Source: Glutamicibacter halophytocola (GTDB lineage: Bacteria > Actinomycetota > Actinomycetes > Actinomycetales > Micrococcaceae). From it: a DNA stretch of 64,000 bases. The notes beneath the pieces are model-generated. The model was not told where the DNA came from. It ran no database searches and saw only the letters and a program-made list of their open reading frames with translations. Positions within the stretch are counted from its first letter, which is position 1; each line of letters starts with the position of its first letter. Location: assembly GCF_001302565.1 (NCBI RefSeq), contig NZ_CP012750.1, positions 744,001 to 808,000 of the forward strand. The letters run 5' to 3'. Both the position numbers and the translations under genes were made by a program. Shown here one piece after another: positions 57,305 to 64,000 of the stretch.

Positions 57305-58837
57305 TTACAGCCCCCGCCCAGCCTCCCACAGGTTGTCGGCGGTGCCGGTCAGCAGCGCATTGAGCGAGACGGCCTGCGCATCGGTGAACGAGGCGATGTA
57401 GTCCACGATGGCCCGGGACTGGCCCAGGCGCTGCACCTCATCCGGTCCGGCCTGGCGGAACAGCTCGGGGGACAGCTCGCGCAGGTTCCGGTACTCCTCG
57501 GTGGCGGCTTCGACCGAATCGAGCAGCCGGCGCGGGGCGCGCCCGGCATCATCGGGATCATTGAGCCAGTTGTGGAACCCTTCGGCCAGCGAGCGGATGA
57601 TCCTGGTCTGCCCGCGCTGGTACACGGCCAAATCCGGGCGCTCAAGCACAAAGCGCGAGTGGACGAATTTCAGCACGATCACGTCGTGCCAGGCCTCATC
57701 TCCCAACCGGACGTGGCCGCTGCGCACGGTGGGGGTCTGTTCGACGGTCACCGACTGCTGGAGCCGCTCGATCCACCGGCGGGTGAATGCGGTGACCGCG
57801 CGATCTGCTTCCAGTCCGCCGTCGTAGGGGACCGCCAGCAGCCCGTCGACCAGGTCGTGGCCCACCCGCTCCACGGACTCCCGGAATGCCTGCGCATCGG
57901 CGATCCATGGATCCTTGGCCAGTGCCCGCCGCCAGGTCTGCTCCAAGGCGTGCCCCGGGCGCCGGGCATCGAGCTCGGCCTGCTTCAGCTGTCCCAGGCT
58001 CGACGAATGCTCCAGCCAGGCGCGCAATTCCGCCGAGACGCTGGTGTACTGCAGCACCCCGGCGCGATAGAAGTCATCCAGATCGTGCACGGCATAGGCA
58101 ATGTCATCGGCGATGTCCATCACCGAGCTCTCGAGGGTCTGCTGGTGCTGGCCGATGTTGGGGAAGACTGAGAGTACGTCTGCCATCTCGTGGGCGTCGA
58201 CATCGTAGGCCGAATATTTCAATGCCCCTGCCGCTGGGTCTGTCCCCACGCCGCGGGGCAGCATCTCCGGGGCCAGCGGGGCCAGCGCGCGCCATTCATT
58301 GCGGGTCCACGGGTACTTCAGGACGGCGGCGCGCACAGCACGGGTGAGGTTCATGCCGCGGGCGGTGGCATCGCAGCTGTCCAGCGCCGTGAGAATTCTG
58401 AAGGTCTGGGCGTTGCCCTCGAAGCCGTCGGGCAAGTTCAGCGTTCCCCGGGCCACGCGATCCAGCTCCAGTTCGCCGAGATGGCCGAAGGGCGGGTGCC
58501 CCAGGTCGTGGGCCGCCGCGGCGGCCTGCACGACTACCGGGTCGCAGCCACCCAAATGATCGACGAGTCTTCTAGTTGATTCATCAGCGTTACGCAGCCG
58601 GATGGCGATGGAGCGGGCCACCGCCGAGACCTTCAGCGAATGGGTCAGCCGGTTGTGCACCAGGGTGCCGGAGCCTGCCTGGGGGATCACCTGGGTGACC
58701 GAGGACAGCCGGGAGAAATAGGGGGAGAAGCGGATGCGCTCGATATCGACGCGGAACTCGTCCTCGTCGTTCAGGCTCGGCTCGGCAATGGCGCGATCCC
58801 GCCCGCCGCTTTGATGAGTCTTGGCCCTGTATTCCAT
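57305..58837 (-). CDS. dgt: Deoxyguanosinetriphosphate triphosphohydrolase
   Basis: A 510-residue HD-domain dNTPase: HNRLTHSLKVSAVAR supplies the first His, AAHDLGHPPFGHLGE the HD pair, and MDIADDIAYAVHDLDDF the last Asp. It hydrolyses dGTP to deoxyguanosine and triphosphate and can also restrict phages by lowering dNTP pools. It is the right-hand flank of the cassette site; its 3' end is repeated in diverged form at 55675-55738. Confidence 0.9.
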   Translation of the reverse strand: MEYRAKTHQSGGRDRAIAEPSLNDEDEFRVDIERIRFSPYFSRLSSVTQVIPQAGSGTLVHNRLTHSLKVSAVARSIAIRLRNADESTRRLVDHLGGCDPVVVQAAAAAHDLGHPPFGHLGELELDRVARGTLNLPDGFEGNAQTFRILTALDSCDATARGMNLTRAVRAAVLKYPWTRNEWRALAPLAPEMLPRGVGTDPAAGALKYSAYDVDAHEMADVLSVFPNIGQHQQTLESSVMDIADDIAYAVHDLDDFYRAGVLQYTSVSAELRAWLEHSSSLGQLKQAELDARRPGHALEQTWRRALAKDPWIADAQAFRESVERVGHDLVDGLLAVPYDGGLEADRAVTAFTRRWIERLQQSVTVEQTPTVRSGHVRLGDEAWHDVIVLKFVHSRFVLERPDLAVYQRGQTRIIRSLAEGFHNWLNDPDDAGRAPRRLLDSVEAATEEYRNLRELSPELFRQAGPDEVQRLGQSRAIVDYIASFTDAQAVSLNALLTGTADNLWEAGRGL

Positions 58838-58877
58838 GGTAGAAACCAGCCTAGGGGATCAACTGCTTAACGCCGAG

Positions 58878-59798
58878 TCAATTGATGATTTGGTTGGCGA
58901 GTTCTTCACCGTGCGCAAAGGCGATGACCTGCTCCACTGCCAGTTCGGAGACTAACGAGATGAACTGTCCAGTGTCTCCGGCCATGTGCGGGGTGATGAT
59001 GCAATTCGGTGCGCTCCATAGTGCGTGGTTTGCCGGCAGTGGCTCAGGATCGGTGACATCCAAGGCCGCATGCAGCCTGCCGGCTTGCAACTCCGGCAAC
59101 AGGGCTTCGGTGTCGACGATGGGCCCGCGTCCCACATTGACCAGCAGCGATCCGTCCTTCATTGCTGAGAGGAATTCGGCATCGATAAGCTGCTCGGTTT
59201 CCGGGGTATGCGGCAGGGCAACAATCACCACATCGGCAGTGGGAAGAAAAGCCCAGAGCCGATCGAGAGAATAAATGGGGTGGCCCTGCTCATGGACTCG
59301 TTCAGTGCGGGCAAAAGACGAAAGCTCGGCAGGCTTGAAGGGCAGTAGCCGCGCACGGATTTCGCTGCCGACTCCGCCGGCACCGAGAAGCACCACCTTG
59401 GACCCGTGTAGCGAGCCGGTCCACGTCCTGGTCCACTGCCGCTCGCGCTGCTGCTGTCCGACCTGCGGCAGCTGGCGCAGGGATGCCAGGACCAGCGCGA
59501 GGCAGTGTTCGGCGGTGGCGTCTTCCACGGCTCCCTTGGAATTGGTCAATGACACTTGTTCAGTAAGGTGTTCCAGGACCCACTCGTATCCGATGGAGAG
59601 CAGGTGGACATGTTTCAGTCCCTTGATGCGGGAGACCCTTGAACGCAGTTCAGGATTGCTCGGACGTTCGGTAACCAGCACGTCGGCCGGCGGGGCGTCA
59701 TTGGGGTCATCATCGATGTGCCAGAGGATCGGTTCGATTCCCGGAAGCCGCAACCGGTCGACGAGATCCTGCCAGGGGAGCAATACACGTAGTGCCAT
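58878..59798 (-). CDS. D-2-hydroxyacid dehydrogenase
   Basis: A 306-residue NAD-binding 2-hydroxyacid dehydrogenase of D-isomer type. The dinucleotide loop GAGGVGSEI is in the middle; catalytic elements follow in VIVALPHTPETEQLID, LLVNVGRGPIVDTEAL and DVTDPEPLPANHALWSAPNCIITPHMAG (Arg, Glu, His). The substrate is unknown; phosphoglycerate dehydrogenase-like and glyoxylate reductase-like members look similar. It is upstream of dgt on the same strand. Confidence 0.88.
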   Translation of the reverse strand: MALRVLLPWQDLVDRLRLPGIEPILWHIDDDPNDAPPADVLVTERPSNPELRSRVSRIKGLKHVHLLSIGYEWVLEHLTEQVSLTNSKGAVEDATAEHCLALVLASLRQLPQVGQQQRERQWTRTWTGSLHGSKVVLLGAGGVGSEIRARLLPFKPAELSSFARTERVHEQGHPIYSLDRLWAFLPTADVVIVALPHTPETEQLIDAEFLSAMKDGSLLVNVGRGPIVDTEALLPELQAGRLHAALDVTDPEPLPANHALWSAPNCIITPHMAGDTGQFISLVSELAVEQVIAFAHGEELANQIIN

Positions 59799-59930
59799 GC
59801 GAAGAATGTCCTTTCAGGTGCTATGACTATTGTGTCCGTTGGCTGGTAGCGATGAAAAATCTGGTGACCGGTCCATTGCTCCGCATCAGTTATTCCAGAT
59901 TGCAGATCAAATAACTAGTAGGCTGAACCA

Positions 59931-60161
59931 ATGGCTCACAAAGGGATTGTTGGAACCACCACGCTGATGGCGCTTGGCTGGACGGTGTTTGTCCTTGGCC
60001 TCGCCGCGCTATTCTTCGACCCGCTGGTCGGCGCGCTGTTGGCGATCGCCGGTGCGGTACAGATCAGCGGCGGCATGATCACCGAGGCGTTGAATAGGAA
60101 GCGGAATGCATTCGAAGTACTGCAAAACAGCAGAGAAGAAGAAATGCCCGCAATCGATTAG
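59931..60161 (+). CDS. Small membrane protein of unknown function
   Basis: A 76-residue protein with two hydrophobic helices (about 9-28 and 31-50) and an acidic C-terminal tail (LQNSREEEMPAID). The ATG is preceded by an A/T-rich promoter-like region divergent from the dehydrogenase gene. No family recognised. Confidence 0.55.
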   Translation: MAHKGIVGTTTLMALGWTVFVLGLAALFFDPLVGALLAIAGAVQISGGMITEALNRKRNAFEVLQNSREEEMPAID

Positions 60162-60711
60162 TAGCCGCCCGCCGCGCTCTACCGGCTCCGAGAGTGCATC
60201 AGGGGTATGTGGCAGGCTGGCGAATCGCTGATTTGACGCTGCTGGCGTACGATGTTGGGGCCATCGGGATCGGCAGCTGTTTTCTGACTAGCCCAGCAGA
60301 TCGTCGATTCCCTTTGAGCTGAACCGAAACCGAAACCGGAAGCGGAACGCCGAACTTGCTTGCACGCTCGGCGCATTACCGGATACCAGGGGATCGGCTG
60401 GCTCGGGCCACGGGCAGAACCCGAAAAACGTGGCCAGGGCGCAGGAAGCAGCGGAACGTGACGATGCAGAACGGTGGCTGGCGTAGATCGAATCAGAAGC
60501 GGCACGTCTGCGCGAACAGTCAGGCCGCAAAAGTGACTAGTGGCAGCACCAAGCTTTGAACGTACGGTTGACTATTCGGACCATTCGTGACCAGGACACC
60601 CGGGGCCACAGTTTTTCGTTGGGGTGCGTCGCTCAAGGCACCACGCTGTCGTCACGACGAATCGAAGCGCAACGTCTTGCCCCGACGGGTAATTCTCGCC
60701 TCTCCAGACGG
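60162..60711. other. Gene-poor region with a degraded coding fragment
   Basis: No intact gene is evident. At 60418-60540 (plus) the frame reads NPKNVARAQEAAERDDAERWLA, an internal TAG, then IESEAARLREQSGRKSD and a stop, which looks like the helical tail of a decayed gene. A short repeat of CCGAAA units lies near 60325-60345. Confidence 0.35.
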
Positions 60712-61419
60712 TCAACTGTCTGCTGGCCGATCCCTGGTCAGGATGAAGATCGACTGCTCGACCTGCACGCGCGTCCGCCCATAGGGACCGCCCCACGCGT
60801 CAAGCAATTCGAGGTAGCGTCGGTAATCTGCAGTGGACGTCGTAGATAGCTTGAAGGGTTGCACCATCGGCGTGCTGCTCGCGATCCAATCGCGGACACG
60901 CTTGTCGAGGATCGGTGCTACTCGCGGACCGCCGACTGAATCGACCATCGATGCGAAAGACAACCACTTCGTGAAGAAGGCACCGCCTAGGTACTTCGCT
61001 TTGCCCTCATTGTTCATCAGCCGGAAAGCCTCTGCTGCCCCGTCGTCGCGCACGGATGCTGCTCCGTCTCGGAGCCGGTCCTGGAGGTCAGGAACGATGC
61101 TAGCGCTTCTGTTGGAACGGCCCCTCGTGGCTGTGAGGATGGATCACGCACGAAACGGTTCATAACCGCCTGGTCCGCCCCAGATTACGACGGGAACGAA
61201 CGCTGCCAGGGCCCGGCCGGATTGCAGGTTGTCTAGCACTGTTTTCCGGATGATTACCCGGTCCAGTTCTGCAGGGAGCGAAAGCAACGTTTCGGCGGCC
61301 TCGGGGAGGTCATGGACTACCTCCATCCATGGGATTCGATTCCACCTGAATGCGCGTTGGGGTGGGATTTCGTCCGAAAGTCTAAGCCTCAGCGCCGTGG
61401 GAATCGCAGGTAGGGTCAT
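60712..61419 (-). pseudogene. OGG-fold 8-oxoguanine glycosylase-like gene with in-frame TGA
   Basis: Two parts in one frame, split only by TGA at 61144-61146. Upstream part (from ATG 61419): IPPQRAFRWNRIPWMEVVHDLP, then AAFVPVVIWGGPGGYEPFRA. Downstream part: DGAAEAFRLMNNEGKAKYLGGAFFTKWLSFAS, APILDKRVRDWIASS and YRRYLELLDAWGGPYG. Together (about 235 codons) they match the layout of OGG-fold 8-oxoguanine DNA glycosylase proteins: an N-terminal cap, then the helix-hairpin-like FFTKWLSF region and a late Asp. A single nonsense mutation is the simplest reading; both parts are otherwise well kept, so the loss is recent, or the TGA is a sequencing error. Confidence 0.6.
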
Positions 61420-61444
61420 GTGATCTCTCTTCGGAGCAAGCGAT

Positions 61445-61678
61445 TCATCCCCTGGGAGGGAACGGGTCCTTCTTGCCGATCGTATCGGTGTTCCTGATGG
61501 TGTTGTTCGATTTGCGGTGGTCGCGGACTTCTCCGCCTCCGCTTCGCTCGGCAAAACCTCGTGCAGCGTCGTGTGCGGCAGCCTGTGTGTCGAAGCGTGC
61601 AGCAGCTTTAGACGCGCCAGCTCGTTTGGCGCTCCAATCACCGGTGTTCTTGTTGAACTGAACATCGTAGTCGGCCAT
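61445..61678 (-). CDS. DUF2188 family protein
   Basis: A 77-residue protein matching the DUF2188 pattern: WSAKRAGASKAAARFDTQAAAHDAARGFAERSGGGEVRDHRK, then IRNTDTIGKKDPFPPRG. The closing DPFPP is characteristic. Function unknown. GGAGT precedes the ATG. It is upstream of the broken glycosylase gene, 25 bases apart, and probably co-transcribed. Confidence 0.8.
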   Translation of the reverse strand: MADYDVQFNKNTGDWSAKRAGASKAAARFDTQAAAHDAARGFAERSGGGEVRDHRKSNNTIRNTDTIGKKDPFPPRG

Positions 61679-61789
61679 GGTTGCGACTCCTTTCTTGTAG
61701 GTACTTATAGGCTAATTCGCTGTACCGACACTTTGGCGTTCGCGTTGACCGGCGCACTCCGCAACAAGCTCAAAACGCTTCGGATGAGA

Positions 61790-63175
61790 TCACTCACTAC
61801 CGCGTTTTCGGGTGCGCGAGATCGAAATACCCAGAGAACCCAGCTGTATCACTAGTTTCGATTCGGTGCCATTATCGTCAGCGATGGGGGAACCCACCGG
61901 CTGTGGGATGACTGTTTCCTTCAGGTGTGCTTGCTGCTCTTCCTCCTGAACGCTCGACAGCGCACGAATCTTGCTTTCTAGATCATCTACGGCTTTACAC
62001 GCCATAAGAGAATTGACGGTTCCCTTTGAGAAGTTGGAAAGCGCTAATGCATTAGGTATGAGCCAAGTCGCTGCGAAAAGGCATAGCGCTTGAAACGCAT
62101 GGTTTGAGTAGTCGCCTGAATAGAAGAGCAAGGCCTGCAGGAGCAACGGGACTGCTACGAAACCTGCAGTCCGGATGAGGGCACCTATTCGGCCATTTCG
62201 CGGATTGGCGGTCAGGCTCTGATTCGCGATTTTCTGCCAACGCTTCGACTTTATCGGAGCTGCGAGTAGCCCTGAAATGTAGTACTGGAAGAGGGCCAGT
62301 AATGTTGCGGCACTGGCTGCACTCCAGAAGTTGGAGAAGGGTTCATCGCCTGAAGCAAATCGCGAAATCCGCGAGGTTATTGTGGCGATCATTCCAACTA
62401 CGGAGCAAACTATGACCGCTGTCGCGAAAAACCAAACCAGGGTCGGTGCCAGTCGTCGGTGAGCTTTAGTGCTGAGCAGGCGTTCCTGTAGGGATTTTGA
62501 TTTCTCAGACAATTGGTCGATCTCTTCAGCCCGGGCGATTAGCTCCGCCTTGGCAGTTTCTGCGCGGTGCGGGTTCACGAGGGAAACCGTCGCCTTTTCG
62601 GCCATATCGTTCAGCAGTAGCAAGAAGAACAGGATCATGATCCACAAGAAGCTAATCCCTGCCTGCATGGTAAGAGTTGCAGTTTGTTCTGAAGAAGTGA
62701 CCAGTCCGTAATCGAGGGACTTGCTTAGGAGTTCCAACGCATAATTGGAATTGGTCATTGATACCAGCGAGCAAGCGATTGCGAATGCGAGCATGGAGGT
62801 ATTGAACCAGCAGAAACCCTGGGCAAGGTTGCGCAAATTCTTTCTGTACTCGTACGGCAAGAACTCGTTCTTAGTTTGCTTACTTAGTGATAGCGCGCTG
62901 AATGTTAGACCGAGCATTGCCAATGACGCAGCGAAGATCCCGATGGAGAACGTCTTGGTGAATTCCGAAGAGATGTTCCCCAACGCGGCAAACACCATGA
63001 AGAGGTCGAACTGCCCCGCGGGAGCGATCGCCAAGATGCCCGCGAGCGCCCAGCAGATCACGCCAGTCGTCAGCATGAAGATCAACATGGTGTCGCTCCG
63101 ACCGGTGGTGCTGTTTGGCACGTCACCGGACGCGCTGGATCGGGTTGGTTTTGTGCTGGATTCCTTGAACGTCAT
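61790..63175 (-). CDS. Large membrane protein with central coiled segment
   Basis: About 461 residues. Eight or so membrane helices flank a cytoplasmic charged helix (about residues 200-250) with LIARAEEIDQLSEKSKSLQERLL. The C-terminal tail is Glu/Gln-rich (SSVQEEEQQAHLKE). No family recognised. ATG 63175 was chosen because the upstream extension to 63289 looks non-coding. G+C is somewhat lower than average. The general plan resembles the cassette A membrane protein, but I see no clear sequence match. Confidence 0.6.
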   Translation of the reverse strand: MTFKESSTKPTRSSASGDVPNSTTGRSDTMLIFMLTTGVICWALAGILAIAPAGQFDLFMVFAALGNISSEFTKTFSIGIFAASLAMLGLTFSALSLSKQTKNEFLPYEYRKNLRNLAQGFCWFNTSMLAFAIACSLVSMTNSNYALELLSKSLDYGLVTSSEQTATLTMQAGISFLWIMILFFLLLLNDMAEKATVSLVNPHRAETAKAELIARAEEIDQLSEKSKSLQERLLSTKAHRRLAPTLVWFFATAVIVCSVVGMIATITSRISRFASGDEPFSNFWSAASAATLLALFQYYISGLLAAPIKSKRWQKIANQSLTANPRNGRIGALIRTAGFVAVPLLLQALLFYSGDYSNHAFQALCLFAATWLIPNALALSNFSKGTVNSLMACKAVDDLESKIRALSSVQEEEQQAHLKETVIPQPVGSPIADDNGTESKLVIQLGSLGISISRTRKRGSE

Positions 63176-63592
63176 TGCCGTCTGAATTCCTCTTCTGCTT
63201 GAAGTCTTTGAGTTGAGATGAATCACCGGGAAGTACAGCGTCTCGACGTCAGGGCACGGCAGAACGGACTTGCCGATGCGCGGCCGCAATTCGCATCATC
63301 CCCTGCTCGACGGGCAGCGAACTGGAATGTGCTGCGCCGGTGTGGCGAATACTTTCGCGATGCAGCCGACCGGGATGAGTACGTGTCAAACCCGTGCATT
63401 CGTCAGGCTCTCGGTCCGGCATCAGTCCACGACACAATTATTTTCGCGGGTAGCACTAACGGTGTTGGGGCCCTATTGTCTGAACGGCCGGAATCACACA
63501 AGTCGTTTAATCGCCATTCTTCGCCAAAGTCATGATAACATTCGATGGAATTAATATTTGCGGTTCAAGTGTTGTTGCATTTCGCCGCCTGA
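63176..63592. other. Divergent intergenic region, no gene supported
   Basis: About 417 bases between the large membrane protein and the secreted protein gene. Short frames on both strands have no recognisable product. Confidence 0.35.
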
Positions 63593-64000
63593 ATGATTGG
63601 AACGACTTTGAAGCTGTCCCTCTTGGCTGTGCCCATGGCGCTTTCCTTGATCGCAGTATCGCCGGCATCACCAGCAAGCTCACCCGCTGGCGTGAATACC
63701 GAGTCCGTTCATCAGTCGATCACCTCGCGTGCATTGCTCGAGTCGGAGTTCTTCCCCGACGATTCGTCTGCAACTGCGAGTTATGTTGAAGCCGATTCAC
63801 CGCAGGACGCTGTGGCCAAGCTGGACAGATTGGACCAACTGCGCGCCGCGGGGATCAATGTGGCGACCATGGCCAAGGTCAATTACGGACCATGCAAAAT
63901 CGTTGCGGAGGGTTTTCACGCGAGAAAATCCGGTGACTACCAAGTGGGTGGTTTCAAATCCACTACTTACTGCACCAAGCGCGTGTCGAAGATAACTCAT
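63593..64000 (+). CDS. Secreted protein (partial, C-terminus off window)
   Basis: An open frame of 136 codons runs to the right edge. The N-terminus is a signal peptide (LKLSLLAVPMALSLIAVSP, cleavage near SPAS), then an acidic Ser-rich segment (FFPDDSSATASYVEADSP) and a domain with two cysteines (NYGPCKIVAEGF and TTYCTKRV). A TGA directly precedes the ATG, so no longer start exists. No clear ribosome site. Family unknown. Confidence 0.6.
   Translation, partial: MIGTTLKLSLLAVPMALSLIAVSPASPASSPAGVNTESVHQSITSRALLESEFFPDDSSATASYVEADSPQDAVAKLDRLDQLRAAGINVATMAKVNYGPCKIVAEGFHARKSGDYQVGGFKSTTYCTKRVSKITH

Overview
The window is high-GC actinobacterial DNA. Codon choice, the monomeric isocitrate dehydrogenase, the Rpf/LysM muralytic protein, the PaaX-type regulator and the DUF6350-purN neighbourhood point to Micrococcaceae of the Arthrobacter/Glutamicibacter kind; this is inferred from gene content, not from a marker gene. 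I saw no rRNA, tRNA, CRISPR array, integrase or intact insertion sequence.

Layout. (1) 1-3586, minus strand: jetA-jetB-jetC of a Wadjet-type SMC defence system, with jetC running off the left edge. (2) 3.8-11 kb: a secreted deacetylase-like lipoprotein, a large RecB-like nuclease/SF1 helicase fusion, an M50 metallopeptidase and a YihY/BrkB membrane protein. (3) 11-12.5 kb: an Rpf-LysM gene behind a long, strongly structured leader. (4) 12.5-18.1 kb: degradative genes (CoA transferase, PaaX-type regulator, tryptophan dioxygenase, FMN reductase, HpaH and HpaI). (5) 18-32.4 kb: DUF6350, DinB, purN, an SDR, an ECF sigma factor facing a lipoprotein, a GH38 mannosidase, regulators, an MFS carrier, DUF4303 and purH. 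(6) 32.4-35.5 kb: a more A+T-rich operon of a small exported protein, an ABC ATPase and two membrane proteins. (7) 35.8-44.2 kb: a 5-oxoproline (pyroglutamate) utilisation regulon in two arms (NRAMP-like transporter plus YcsI-type protein; pxpA, pxpBC fusion, biotin carboxylase and GntR regulator) with an adenine deaminase between them. The arms share a TTGTTCAACAA operator-like palindrome. (8) 44.7-50.8 kb: fhs, an A+T-rich pair of unknown genes, and an MFS drug exporter facing its TetR regulator across twin palindromes.

(9) 51-58.8 kb is the most unusual part. The intact icd gene is followed by a VapBC-bearing cassette, then by a diverged remnant of the dgt 3' end, then by a second copy of the icd 3' end with its terminator, then by a second cassette carrying an Abi/HEPN-like gene, and finally by the intact dgt gene. 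The order icd - A - dgt' - icd' - B - dgt is what a single crossover between two alleles of one icd/dgt cargo site would leave. (10) 58.9-64 kb: a D-2-hydroxyacid dehydrogenase, small hypotheticals, an OGG-fold glycosylase gene broken by one TGA, a DUF2188 protein, a large unknown membrane protein and the start of a secreted protein at the right edge.
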